Positions 1 to 12,592 of a stretch of 64,000 nt of DNA are shown piece after piece. The translations under genes were made by a program, and so were the position numbers. Within the stretch, counting starts at the first letter, position 1, and every line of letters starts with the position of its first letter. Source of the stretch: Boothiomyces macroporosus (lineage: Eukaryota > Chytridiomycota > Chytridiomycetes > Rhizophydiales > Terramycetaceae); NCBI GenBank assembly GCA_027604185.1, contig JADGKB010000003.1, positions 62,001 through 126,000 on the forward strand, written 5' to 3'. The notes below the pieces were generated by a model. The model searched no databases and was not told the DNA's origin. It saw nothing but the letters and a program-made list of their open reading frames with translations.

Positions 1-114
1 ATATCAAAGCAAGTCTTTTACAGTCGATCAAAGATATGATTCGCGATCAAACTCCATTCTATGAAGTAAATCACTCTAATCTAGTCTGTTCATATCAATA
101 TTATTGCAGCATTC

Positions 115-3100
115 ATGTCTGCGGATATTAGAAGTATTGATTTAGATCCTTTTGTAAAATACCTTTCCCAAAACTTTTCTTCTTTTGACAGCTCAGTAAT
201 GTATCCATATGACATGGAAGATGCAATACTAATTTGGATGAATCAATGTTTAATAATGTTAAAAAAGAATGAACAGTGGAAATCCTTGGTTGGAGACATT
301 TCAGAATTTGATGATCTAGCACAGGACTTGGAAAATGGATGGATGATGTGTGCTTTGATCGCAGGATATTATCCTGAAAAATGCAAAGAAAAATACAAAA
401 AAATCAGCGTTGGGACTGAGTTATCGAAAAACAAAGTAGAAAAAAACTATCGACTGCTCCAAGAATTGGTTGAAGTAACAAGCAAAGACCTGGTGGTCCC
501 TTGGAAACCAGTTGATATTACATTTAGTATGGACAATCAAAAAGTCTCGAGTGGCAATATCTCTTACCTATTCGTATCATTTTTAGCTAGATTTATGACA
601 ATTGTGCAGAAAAAGAATTTGGTGTTTTTGGCAAACAAAACAGCGATAAAGGAATTGAAGGCAGAACGAAGACGAGCGGCAGAATTAAAGAAAATTGAGC
701 AAGAAAATGAAGACTTGGTTGAAATTCATGTTTCTGGTGAAAAGAACAATGCTACTAGGGAGGATGCCAGTGTAGCTGAGCCAGTGGTAGTTGCTACACT
801 TGATGAAAAAGTAAATTCCATACAGCCGGCAATTTCTAATTCGGATAACCCACAAGTACTCGAAGAAACGCCTTCAGTTGATTCATTGGAACCAACTTCT
901 TTTGTAACTAATAATGATGGTAGTACTTTGGCCCCAAATACCGGAAATATTGGCATAGTTTCCAAGGAAGACAGTCCAATCGAGGAACCAGTAAGTGAAA
1001 AGAAAAAGAAAGGATCAAGGGGCAAAAAGTCAAAAGAAAATGGGACTGCATGTGTTTCTACAGATATTGCTATCCCAATAACGGATGTGATAAGTGTTGA
1101 AAAGACTGAACCCCCAAGTGAAGAAAATATCCTGGAAATTTCACTGGATAGTCTTCCAATAGTAAAGCCAAAATCAAGAAAAAAGAGCTCATCAGGAAAA
1201 AATAAAAGATCCATAAAGTCTGCAAGTGAAAAAGCAGAGTCGCCGTGTATATCAACCCCATTGTTGATGGCAACAGAACAAATTATGGAACGCATAGACA
1301 CGGAGCAGAATATCAAAGAACCAAAAAGATCAAAAAGATCATCTCAAAGTGGAAAGAAGTCTAGAAGGGCCGAGACTTTGGCTGGAGGGGAGGAGATATC
1401 AAAATTATCTACCGCAGGCTTACTTGATCTTGCAGACTCTAATAACGATATTCCTACTTCAATCAATCAGGAACTGGAATCACACACTTCTGGAATTGAT
1501 TATGAAAATGTGGAAACTGTGCAGAAACTATCGACAAAAGACAAAACTTTACCTGAAGACTTGGCGGATAATTCTGACTTACCTATCAAGAAGTGCGAGT
1601 CTAAAAAGAGAGTAAAAAGTAGTAAAAAGTCATCAAGAAAGCAAAAGCTGGCTCCAGTTGAAATTCTGGATGAAACTCCAATTCTAGGAAGCTCTCCTAC
1701 AGGAAACATCAAATCTGATATTGAATCTACGGGCAAATTGGATCAAGACAAATTATCCCTTCCAACATTGGTAGTACCGAGAGCTGCCGAAAAGATAAAT
1801 CCAAAGAAACTTCAAGTAGAGCATTTGCCAAATATTTTTGATTCTCAAGTTGAAAGAACATGCGTGGGTCCAGATATGGCCGAAACTCCAAACGAGAAAC
1901 TCCAAATGGACAATGAAGATACATTCCACTCTGGCTTTGACAATCTAAAGGATATTCCAGACCCTATTCCACAACCAAACGAAATATCTGATATTGAAAA
2001 AGGAAAATACAAGGTTAATTGTACCACTAGCGATGAAAGCGACGATGAAATGGACGAAGAAACATGGAATATGATTCTCAAAATCAGAAATTCTAGTGAA
2101 AAATTAATTGAAGAATCCAACAAAATTGCAAGACAATCAAGTGGTAATTCAAACGACCAAAAGACAATGAAAGAACCTCAATTTGAGAAAATACATTTCC
2201 AAGATACCATAGTTGATAGTGACGATGATTTTTCATTTATCCCTTCGAACCGGGGAGGAACAGCTATGGCTGCTGAAGAGAGTCACCAAAAACTAAAGCC
2301 AATATCAAGACCAAGAACTGGACTACAAACGTATCCTTTGCCTGAAAGTGATGATGAAAAGAATCAAGCATCCAATTTGGATTTGAATGACTCCAAAGGC
2401 GAAGAGTCATGGCAAAGGGTGCAGAAAATGAAAAGATTGGCTAAATTAACACCTAAAAGCAAATCAGAAAAAAAGAAATTATCTGCAAACGCAGAAGAGT
2501 CCAAATCTAAACTTACTTCTTTGCCAAAGGAAGAAACGAAACCATCTCCAGCAAAATCAAAGCAAGAAAAAGAGGAAGAAATTACCAAAAAGAAACTGTA
2601 ACTAATTCCTAATTCAAGGGAACAAGTCAAACTTCAAGAGCAGATAATATCAGAAAAATTAAAGAAGCGGTCCGAGAAATTGATTGAATCTGCGCGACAA
2701 ACCCCCAAACCTCCAAAACCAGCTTCGAGCAAGTTTCGAAAATCCTTGTCGACTAAATCCAACAAGAACTTGATTAAAAATGCACTGATGCATGTGTGTC
2801 TGGCGGGAAATCTGAATAAAGGGGTAAAGGAAGAAGTATTGCAGGTATCAAGGAGCTAATGTAGGATTTGACCGAATCAGAAGCAAACCACTTTGTGATA
2901 CTACTTCGAGATGTAAACAATTTTGCTTTCAGAGGACTATACTTTTGGGATCCAAATTTAGACCAAACCTTGAAATTATATTCTGGAAGTCCTGGACCAA
3001 CTGAATTAGATCCAGCAGGTGTTTTAGAGTTTTACAAGTACGACAGTGGCGCAAGAACATTTAAACCGATACCAACTAAAAGCTTTGGTAGAACTGTTGA

Positions 3101-3143
3101 TGCAATTGCAATTGGAAGAGATTATTTTGTTCCAAATAAATAA
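115..3143 (+). CDS. CAMSAP/Patronin-type microtubule minus-end protein
   Basis: Predicted microtubule minus-end binder. Residues ~30-160 resemble the CAMSAP-type calponin-homology domain (EDAILIWMNQ, LENGWMMCALIAGYYP, YLFVSFLARFM). A long Ser/Lys/Glu-rich disordered middle follows. The C-terminus is a clear CKK domain: IKNALMHVCLAGNLNKG, then SEANHFVILLRD, LEFYKYDSG and RTVDAIAIG. The domain is only complete after removing two introns, 2598-2618 (21 nt) and 2845-2864 (20 nt, gtatcaaggagctaatgtag), the second inside CKK. The reading frame starts at the ATG at 115 and ends with TAA. About 990 residues. The convergent neighbour is GCP4, another minus-end protein. CKK is best known from animals and some other flagellate-bearing eukaryotes, so its presence beside fungal genes is notable. 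Family assignment is secure from the CKK; the microtubule role is inferred from the family. Confidence 0.9.
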
Positions 3144-3212
3144 TTTTCATCAATAGGAAACTTTATTTCATTGAAAACCAACGATTAAAGTCAAATCTGA
3201 TTAGAAACTTGC

Positions 3213-4943
3213 TCAGGCTTGAAGTAGAAGCATCTTGAATCCCACTAAACACTTTGAAGAGAAATACAAAATTAGATTCGATTTCCTACAATTATTATGA
3301 ATTACTTTGACTTCTGCATCAAATTTATCTGGATCAGAGTGGTCATATCGGTCTATAAATACACTTGTGCGTTGGATAGATTTAATGATATCTTGAATTG
3401 CTTTCGATATTTCCACACTCGACGTTGATTGATTTAGGAAACATCCTTTAAATAGTTCAACCAATACATTTCTGTGGTATTCCATCATCTCATGAATCGT
3501 TATGTCCTTTTTTTCTTCAGCATCGCAAATTAATTTAGCATATCTAGAGTCTATTATATCCATTTGAATATAAGCCCAAAGACAATTCATGAAATGGGTT
3601 TGTTGCGCAACTAGTGATCTTAGCGCCGAAGGGACAGTTTTCTTTTTCAATAATTTCCATGCTTCCAAATTTTGCCTCATGGTATTACGAATTACTAGTA
3701 AAAAATTGAAAATTGTATTGTAGCTACGTTAATCTTACCGTTACCTTTCCAGATCTTCCTCGGATATCAAAATATTTACTGGCCATTTCAAGTTGTATTT
3801 CAAAAGTATTTTCGATTCAAAAAGATACCTGTCATAGAAATTAGAATTACTTTCAACAAGTGATAGTGAAAAAAGATCTTCTATCAAGCTCTCCTCTTCT
3901 GGAAACACACACTCGACAGTATCATTGAATACCTGATTTAGTCCACTTGATGTGATTGGAATTAAAGTATCAGTGAGGCGTTTCTTGTACTTGATGCTCT
4001 TGTCTATGAATGTGTCCAAATACTCCACAAATCCACCCAAGTATATATGCCTAAATAACTCTAGCTGTCTTGACAGGTCATTGTTTTCTGTGATTGCTCT
4101 TAATAATAGAACCCCCACTTTTTGCCGCATTTCGTATATATCCTTCAAGAATTCTCTGATTCTAAACTGTGTGCCAGTCATATTTTCCCTGAACTTTATC
4201 AAATATTCTTTCAGTAGCTGCTTGGAATCTGATAGTCCTGACTGAAGTTCAAACAATGTAGAAATAGCATTTCCAATAAATATAAGGTCTATACATGATT
4301 GATTGGAAAGAAAGTAAGGGATATGATCTTCTCTGACTCCATATTTCAACCAAAGGGACGGGGATTCGGTCTAGATTAGAAAAAGGTACTTGCTAAATTA
4401 GATAATCATTACATATATAAATAGACTTGGCTTTTGATTGCACAGCCATTCGGTCAGCAGCTTATGAAAAGTAAATAAACATCCTTTGAGCACTTTTTTG
4501 TAAATTTCTTGCAGTTGTGGGATACCAGTAGAAATAACTTGTAGGTGAACAAAATTCATCACTTGCACTCCCTCCATTGACTCGAACCGTTCATAAAATC
4601 TCAAAATACTAGCAAAATAAACGAAATAGTTTTCCATTTGAACATGGATGCTCGATAGATTGAGTTCATTCTTCATTGCTAACATTTCCAAAGATGAAAT
4701 CAGGGTGCGATATTCGTTGAGCCAACAATCTACTTCTTGCTGCACAGTCATTTTGAATACGTCAGAATCCAGCTTTGTGTTATTGATCTGCTGGTACTGA
4801 AATCCCAAAAGTGAGAGTTTATTCAGCGCTTGTTTCTCTGCTTCATGTAGAAACAGAAACTCTTGAGATATAGTTAAATTTGATTGAAGTCTAAATAAAT
4901 CTCCTTCGTATCCCAGCATCGTCAAAAGAAGTTCATGCAGCAT
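3213..4943 (-). CDS. Gamma-tubulin complex component 4 (GCP4/GRIP family)
   Basis: Gamma-tubulin ring complex subunit, nucleating microtubules at the organising centre. The N-terminus MLHELLLTMLGYEGDLF and FLFLHEAEKQALNKLSLLG match the GCP4 start, so I begin at the ATG at 4943 rather than the upstream in-frame extension. The C-terminal GRIP2 region shows LKWPVNILIS, TMRQNLEAWKLLKKK and QTHFMNCLWAYIQMD. Two breaks are repaired by splicing. One is a 21-nt intron after DLE, giving the family-typical YNTIFNFLL. The other, at 4371-4412, is either one 42-nt intron or two introns (20 and 19 nt) around a 3-nt exon CAA. About 550 residues, close to the family but with a shortened centre. It lies 69 bp from the convergent CAMSAP gene. 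Confidence 0.88.
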
Positions 4944-5192
4944 TTTTCGATTGGCAAACTTTCGGACAGCAATAAAACAAATGAAGTAAACTAGCGTGAA
5001 AATGATTGGCACAAGTGTTTTCCATATTGATACAGAGAATATCTCTGTGAATCGGGAAGACGAGATCTTTTACTAGTGCATCCAAAGACACCTGATCTTG
5101 TTGGATGGTCTCGAGCTGTTAATCTCTTGAACAATAAGATATGGGTCGAAGGTGGTGGCAACTCTACAAATCATTTGACTATTTTCTTCAAA

Positions 5193-6106
5193 ATGACTCA
5201 ATCAGCAAAAGTAGGATTTGAAGGAACCATCGGTTCTTTCTCTGAAGAGGCTCTCAACAACTTATTCCGCCAAGATGCATTCCAACAGATTCAAAAAGAA
5301 GCGATCGGCTTCCCAACCTTTGAAGCAGTTTGCCAAAAAGTCGCGGATGGTTCGCTCAAATACGGCTTACTTCCTATCGAGAATTCAATTGCTGGATCTT
5401 GCTTTGATGTGCTTGATCTGATATCCAAGCATAACCTTTCAATTGTTGGTGAATATGAACAAGAAGAGCGTCAATTGCTGGTCGCTCTACCTGGAGTTTC
5501 ATTGAATGAAATTACTGAAGTTCACTCACATCCTTATGCCTTTGATCAGTGTCGTCCATACCTTGCTACACTTAATAAGAAGCTGGTTCAAGCACTAGAT
5601 ACCGCGGAATCTTGCAAACTCATCCAAAACCAAAAATCCAAAACCATTGCGGCAATTGCTGGCGCTTATGCAGCTAAATTATACGGGCTGAATGTATTAC
5701 ATGAATTGGAATCTCTCGCTGTCACACGCTACATATTGGTTTCAAAGACAGCTGTCATTCCAGAAAGACACTTGATTCCTAGGACCTCCATGGAAATCGT
5801 CTTGAAGAATCAAGTAGGAGCGTTTCTTAAAGCCATCACTGTATTTTCACATCGTGACATCAAGTATGGATACACTAACCTAGCATTTCAAAGATTGAAA
5901 GCAGACCTTCCTCAAGATCTATTCTGCTAAGAAAGCCTTGGGAATATGTTGTTTATCTTGATGTTGATGGAGGATTAAATGAAGACAAATTGGGCAAAGC
6001 GATTGAAAACCTCAAAGAATTTGCTACTGTAAGAGTTCTTGGTTCTTATCCTCGTTACCAATCTCCTCCTAAAGAATCCTCTGGAGTCTATGGATTTGGA
6101 GTCTAA
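5193..6106 (+). CDS. Prephenate dehydratase
   Basis: Converts prephenate to phenylpyruvate in phenylalanine biosynthesis; presumably cytosolic. The N-terminal PDT domain has VGFEGTIGSFSEEAL, FEAVCQKV and YGLLPIENSIAGS, with the conserved substrate-binding segment VTRYILVSK. The C-terminal ACT regulatory domain contains KIESRPS and LDVDGGLNED. A 20-nt intron at 5864-5883 (gtatggatacactaacctag) splits the ACT domain; removal restores RDINISKIESRPS and then KPWEYVVYLDVDG. The start is the ATG at 5193, because the upstream in-frame extension has no family similarity. About 297 residues, normal for bacterial/fungal stand-alone PDTs. Phenylalanine feedback through the ACT domain is known for the family and inferred here. 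The gene argues that the organism makes its own phenylalanine. Confidence 0.93.
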
Positions 6107-6128
6107 GAATAAAATTGAATCTCAGGAA

Positions 6129-7157
6129 TTATATTTTGTGCTTTAGCAAGTACTCTGGATTGATTACTTTGAAAGATAGATTGTCATTCCTGCACACAAT
6201 ACCTTCACGCAATTCTTTAGAAAGGCCAAAGTCGCCTTTGGAAAGCTCAAGCAAGTCACCATACGACTTTAAAGTGCCAGGCGTTAGTTTTCCCAAAGAT
6301 GGTACTTGTACCAACGGTATTCCGTCAGACTTGATTTCATTCAACTCTTTAATCAGTTCATCCAATTCCCCAGGCGTCATTCTTTTACCTTTAAGCAAAT
6401 CTTGACCAGTGAACACGTAAAACCCATAGGTGGCAATCTTCAGCCTATTTCCATTAATGCGAGGCCCAATAATTTCACCCTGAATTGCAACATTTCTGCC
6501 AAGTGTCTTCAAGCGATTTTCAATATCATATCTAGCGGCCATTTCAAAAAAATGCACATTGTTCTTATTTTGGATGGTGTTTTCCCCAAATTTCAACTTT
6601 CTGGAGCATATACCAAATTCCTCCTGGAAATGGTAATAAGTAGCTGAGGTTCCATCTAGTTTGATGGTAACTTTTAAATCTTGGGTTGCCAATATTGTCT
6701 CCAAGTTTGTTAAAGTCTGAGCGCGGGGCTCATCAGTTTTGTAGATGAACGAAGGGAACTCTTTGAAAGAGTTGGATGAACCACCTTCGCAAGCCAACTC
6801 TTCAGGCGGCACGTATTTAGTAATTTTTAGTACTTCAGTGAGATCTGTTCCATCCTCCCCATCTTTAATTCCTTCAAACTGATTCAATGGGATAGCCAAC
6901 CCCTGAGAAATCTGACCCCTTAATTTGATTGTCTTGATTCTATACTTGCGGTCAGCCATGAAGGAAAATATTGGGTTGCCTGCGTCCAACAAAGAGTCGA
7001 TTTCGAAATACACCACTTTAGAACCAGTTTGAGCTTCAGATTTTTTCATTACACACTGCCAATAGATACTTTGGAATTCCGCTAAAACAATTAAATCAGC
7101 GCCAGGGATGGGGCTAATAGATTTTATCGTTTGGATAGTTGCTAATGCTCTGGACAT
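6129..7157 (-). CDS. RNA ligase, DRB0094/Naegleria Rnl5-like
   Basis: Predicted ATP-dependent RNA ligase sealing 3'-OH/5'-phosphate ends. All nucleotidyltransferase motifs are visible: motif I KLDGTS (Lys would be the AMP acceptor), motif III IQGEIIGP, motif IV EGIVCR and motif V SFKVINPEYL. The N-terminal ~110 residues form the OB-like module of the Deinococcus DRB0094 family (ALATIQTIKSISPIPGADL, GSKVVYFEIDSLL). I start at the ATG at 7157, where this module begins; an in-frame extension upstream to 7247 is less likely. About 342 residues, single exon, which stands out in an intron-rich window. It ends 22 bp from convergent prephenate dehydratase. The family has a patchy distribution in eukaryotes, so lateral acquisition is possible. 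Substrate unknown. Confidence 0.85.
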   Translation of the reverse strand: MSRALATIQTIKSISPIPGADLIVLAEFQSIYWQCVMKKSEAQTGSKVVYFEIDSLLDAGNPIFSFMADRKYRIKTIKLRGQISQGLAIPLNQFEGIKDGEDGTDLTEVLKITKYVPPEELACEGGSSNSFKEFPSFIYKTDEPRAQTLTNLETILATQDLKVTIKLDGTSATYYHFQEEFGICSRKLKFGENTIQNKNNVHFFEMAARYDIENRLKTLGRNVAIQGEIIGPRINGNRLKIATYGFYVFTGQDLLKGKRMTPGELDELIKELNEIKSDGIPLVQVPSLGKLTPGTLKSYGDLLELSKGDFGLSKELREGIVCRNDNLSFKVINPEYLLKHKI

Positions 7158-7442
7158 TTTTAATCCAGTTGAAATCATCTGGAAATTTATGTTTTCTGGA
7201 AAGTGAAAAGTCGAGTGACTCACGTTGCTCTTGGTCTTAGGGACCACGCCAACAAATAAAATTGGGAATCGTCTCTTGCATTGGTAAAGAAATAGGATTG
7301 TCTTGAACTTTGTAAAGATGAATGAGTAGTAAATATCTCTCTCACAACACGAATACGCTATCCGCCACTTGAAATTCTTACTGATTAGGCACTGAATTCA
7401 ATTTCTATCAGGTGTGTTATCGAAAGATATTTTTTTTGTTTC

Positions 7443-8319
7443 ATGAGCTGCAAGTGCGACCCAGAATTCAAAGACGGATACAAATATATCCAATGGATCG
7501 GAACAATATTCAGTGATTGCGTATACACACCAATTGAACAAGTATCATTTTACATTGCCTTTGTTGGATTATTTTGCTCATTGATCGCCATGTTTCCCCA
7601 GTTCTACACTAATTACAAACTAAAGAATGTTCATGGATTATCGTTTGGTTTAGTGTTGTTGTGGACTGCTGGAGATATTGCATCGTTGGCTGGAACTATA
7701 TTGACCAGGCAGTTGACTACTCAAAAATGGACGGCAATATTCTTTACTATTATCGATGTTGCGATGATGGCCCAATACATCTATTACAGCAGATTTTATC
7801 CTGAAGTGTATCCCAGTGAATATGTACAAGTACCAGATGTGGATGAAGAGGAGTTTGAGCCATCACCTTCCCCTAGTTCAAGCAGTGTTCCAGGCACTCT
7901 GGTTGCAGCGGCAATGGTACCTGGAGCAGCAGCAATGTTCCTACCTCTTCGATCTACGGTAATTGAACTGTGCAACGTAACATCTGCAGTGCCGACTGAA
8001 GGCAAAATTATTGGTTATGTTCTTGCGTGGTTTGCAGGTTTATTCTATTTCTGTAGCAGGTACTTTATGTTAATGTAGAATTCCACAGCTTATTCAAAAT
8101 CACAAGGAGCAATCTGTTCATGGGCTGTCACTCTATTTGTTTTTGCTGTCAATAGCTGGAAATGTTGGCTACGGAGTGTCAATCTTCTTGAGAATGCCTC
8201 CAATTGATACAGAGTTCTTTTTATCAACATTTCCGTACTTGGTTGGCTCTATTGGTGTAACAGCGCTTGATTTTGGGACTCTGTACCAGGCATATTTGTA
8301 TGGCGGGTTTGATTCTTAA
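7443..8319 (+). CDS. PQ-loop membrane transporter (Ypq/PQLC2-like)
   Basis: Seven-TM PQ-loop repeat protein, probably a vacuolar/lysosomal cationic amino-acid exporter like yeast Ypq1-3. The first PQ motif is FPQFYTNYKLKNVHGLSFG. The second, RIPQLIQNHKEQSVHGLSL, is broken by a 19-nt intron at 8060-8078 (gtactttatgttaatgtag) and appears only after splicing. A hydrophilic acidic/Ser-rich loop (PDVDEEEFEPSPSPSSSS) separates the halves. The C-terminus ends in LVGSIGVTALDFGTLYQAYLY. About 285 residues, as expected. Substrate is inferred from the family. Confidence 0.88.
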
Positions 8320-8413
8320 ATTAATTACCAAAAATATAATATTAGCTTTATCACAGTGTAAGTTCCTATTTATTTTGTAAGAGGGCGATATTATGAGATT
8401 TTTTAAATTGGGT

Positions 8414-9694
<1,281 letters not shown>

Positions 9695-9751
9695 TTTTAA
9701 AATGTCAACCTTTTTCAACAGTTGACCGCTGAATCAGTCATCCTTCTTGCC

Positions 9752-10157
9752 ATGCCGCATCCAACAAATGGACTGGAGCAGTGCACAGACCAAAAGCAAA
9801 ACAGTAACATGCGGAAGTAATCCCTCAAGTAGTCACTAGGTTTCATGTTTATTGGCTTGGCAAACAGCATTCCCACAACCCATTTCCCACACTCTTTTTG
9901 ATTATATTAAATTTTTACTCTGGGGCCCTCATTATTGTGTATCTACACTGATATTAAAAATTGACAAGAGCTGGTGGGACACATTTACGAATGGATTCTT
10001 GGATAGCATTCGACACGATAATGAATTTCCAAGTTCGCCTGCAGAGAATGACCCTTGCTATTCAGCCCTATCTCTTCAATTGAACAGTATTGTAGAAAGC
10101 ACTACGATACATGGTCTGCTGGAGATTGAATTAACTCATCGACAAAAGAAAAAGTAG
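9752..10157 (+). CDS. Hypothetical small membrane protein, spliced
   Basis: Not recognised. An ATG at 9752, 57 bp from the divergent MAPK start, opens a frame that a 23-nt GT-AG intron (about 9817-9839) joins to FHVYWLGK and a hydrophobic stretch PTLFLIILNFYSGALIIV, a likely membrane segment. A second intron of about 30-32 nt (starting near 9938) is needed to avoid a stop. Its exact acceptor is ambiguous: one choice leads to WWDTFTNGF and ends with TAG at 10157, the other leads to a frame ending near 10080. Both downstream frames are open, so the C-terminus is uncertain. Confidence 0.4.
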
Positions 10158-10348
10158 GCCAAGCAAGATCTTAAAGATGTCAGAAAGTTATACTGCAGTG
10201 ACTAAACTTTGGTAGCGACTGCCCTGAACTTTCTCTTTAATATAGCACAAGAGTGTTATTGAGAAATCAATAATTGATAACCAACAATTTGTTGTGCCAC
10301 TGAAAACTGTAAATATTCTGCAAAGAATTTGTATTATGATTATACAGA

Positions 10349-11579
10349 CTATTGTTGAGCACATTGGACTTGAGGGCCGTGACCTTCTTCCTCGTCTTGC
10401 ACAGGCTGGTTTCTGGCTTGTCTGCTTGTGTCTACTTCAGATAATACGACTTCTTCAACATGCTTGTCCATAGGAGTATCAACGGTATGTCTAGGAGGTA
10501 ACACAGTTTCTAAAATTGCCAATTTAGAGTTGTCTACCCAGTTTGGCTTTGGGAATTCAATATCAAATTTGACGTAAAGTACACCTTTGTCGAATGGAGC
10601 TTTATATCTATGGTTAGTTAATTACTTACGTTGGCATTCCTTCGTTATTAATTGCTTTAACACTTCCAGGGGTGATAACTTCACCAGGCAAGATGTTCAC
10701 CATCAGTACTCTGTCATCGAGATGTGGAATAGTGAATGGACCACCAGCAAGTGCAGTTAATAGATCAATTTTGACATCAGTGTATAAATCGTTTCCTTTA
10801 CGTTGGAATCTGCTGTGTTCTTTTTGTTCAATAACAATCACGATGTCACCAGGGATAATTCCCGGTGCTTGATCGCCCTCTCCAGTGAAAGTAATCTTTT
10901 GACCATCCAACATACCCTTTTCAATGAATACTTCCAAGATTTTGCGTTCAGTGGCAACCTTACGACCATTACATGCTTTACATCTGTCTTTTTCTTGGAT
11001 AACTTCACCTTCACCCTGACAATCTGGACAGGTTTGTTGCATTTGTTGAATCATAGGGCCCATTTGACGCATAATGATTTTAACACCACGTCCGTTACAT
11101 CCAGTACAACTTTTAACAGAACCTTCTTTTCCACCGCGACCTTCACAAGACCCACACAACACTTGTTTTTGTAGAGCAAGTTTGGACGTTTTACCCTTGT
11201 ACAAATCTTCAAGACTGACTTTAAGACCGTGAGCCATATCTTTGCCTTTTCTAGGACCTCTCTGTTGCTGTCTACCGCCTCCAAAGAAACCACCGCCTCC
11301 ACCAAATAGTTGGGAGAACAAGTCTTCTGGATTCACACCATGACCACCATCACCAGACAGACCTTCTTCGCCATATCTGTCGTAAACTTGTCTCTTTTGA
11401 TCATCTGAAAGAACTTCATAGGCGTGAGATATTTCCTTGAATTTATCACCAGCATCAGGGTTTTTGTCTGGGTGATACTTTAGAGCCAGTTTTCTGTATG
11501 CTTTCTTTAATTCACTTTCAGAGCAGTCTGGGGATACTCCTAGAATGTCATATAACTTAGTTTCCTTTGGCACTGGCAT
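10349..11579 (-). CDS. DnaJ/Hsp40 co-chaperone, type I (Ydj1/DNAJA-like)
   Basis: Co-chaperone stimulating Hsp70 ATPase. It has a J domain with HPD ([14 protein letters not shown]), a Gly/Phe region, then four CxxCxGxG-type zinc repeats ([32 protein letters not shown]) and a C-terminal peptide-binding domain. A 22-nt intron after NNEGMPT joins the last exon ([19 protein letters not shown]). The protein ends in CAQQ, a CaaX-type farnesylation signal like that of yeast Ydj1, which suggests membrane-tethered, cytosolic function. The start ATG at 11579 gives [15 protein letters not shown]. About 400 residues, normal for type I DnaJ proteins. Confidence 0.95.
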
Positions 11580-11917
11580 TAAATAACACTTACTTTTCTG
11601 ATTTCAGTTTTTGGGAAACGAAAAGGTTTTTATACCAACAACTGCAAAGCCACATCTAGAACTTGCTGTAGTAATCACCTCAATACTGTGGGGGAAATTG
11701 GACCCTTACGTTCACTGTTCATTCCAGAGAGCACTTGCTCAAATCTCCAGTATTCAAGAATTTTTTGTTGTGTGTTCGTAAAGCAGTTTTTGGTCCAGAA
11801 TGCGGTGGAACGTCACAGAAGAAATCAGAATTTTCTGCCCCTTGAAATTTCGCGACATGAAGTTAAATGCAGAGATAGCATTCGTGTACCCTGGATAATG
11901 GATTTATTTACATTAAA
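11580..11917. other. Intergenic stretch, no gene recognised
   Basis: Lies between the DnaJ start and the APC10 stop. It should hold the DnaJ promoter. Short overlapping open frames show no recognisable protein and no convincing splice pairs. Confidence 0.5.
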
Positions 11918-12377
11918 TTATTCTTCCAACGGATCAATAGATTGTAGCAACTTTATACCACGAACATGCGTATCTTTACCGTTCTGATGGTTTACCAACA
12001 CAGCTACTTGAATCATAAAGGTTTTTTGACCTGCCACGGGTATATCAATCCATCCGCTTGGTTCTGGATTAGTTATTTTTACCATCAAACTCTTGCTTGG
12101 CAACTTCTTGCAAAGTATCTGGATTGGTTCCCATGCGAATTGATATCACCTTTGGCGAGTAAGACTCATCCTGTTTGAAATCAAAGTAAACCGAAACAGT
12201 ATTTATCCTGGTTCTTTTTTTGAAGTTGAAATTGATGTAGTGAGGCTGAGGCCCGTCCGACTGCCAGAAAGTCTCCAAGTTTGAATCTAGAAGCTGTTTG
12301 ATTGAAAATCCTGGTTTGTATGACGACACAGAGATGAGCGCTGCAGAAGTCAAGTCCCTTTGAGTTGGATTGGACAT
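11918..12377 (-). CDS. APC10/Doc1 subunit of the anaphase-promoting complex
   Basis: DOC-domain processivity factor of the APC/C ubiquitin ligase, helping to bind D-box substrates. Conserved DOC motifs are SSYKPGFSIKQLLDSNLETF, WQSDGPQPHYINFNF and QVAVLVNHQNGKDTHVRGIK. A 19-nt intron at about 12067-12085 (gtaaaaataactaatccag) splits the domain; splicing gives EFDEPSGWIDIPV, as in human APC10. The start is the ATG at 12377 (MSNPTQRD). About 146 residues, a minimal DOC domain lacking long extensions. Confidence 0.93.
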
Positions 12378-12592
12378 TTTCAAACAAAAAATATTTCGGA
12401 CATTGCAACCCAGTCGTCCAGCAGAATATCACAAAGATATTGCAGGTATGAGAGTTCCTAAACCCAAATATCGATCGAACTTGAACCTTTTCCAAAGAGT
12501 TAAAATTTGAACTTTGTCAAAGCTGCTTGTTGTGGTGATTTTAATATTACATTGACACTCGGAAAACGCGCAAAAAGTTTTTGAAAATCACA

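Noticed and set aside
726..1316. Minus-strand 196-codon frame inside CAMSAP
   Set aside because: Antisense shadow of the Ser/Lys-rich disordered region; no recognisable protein.
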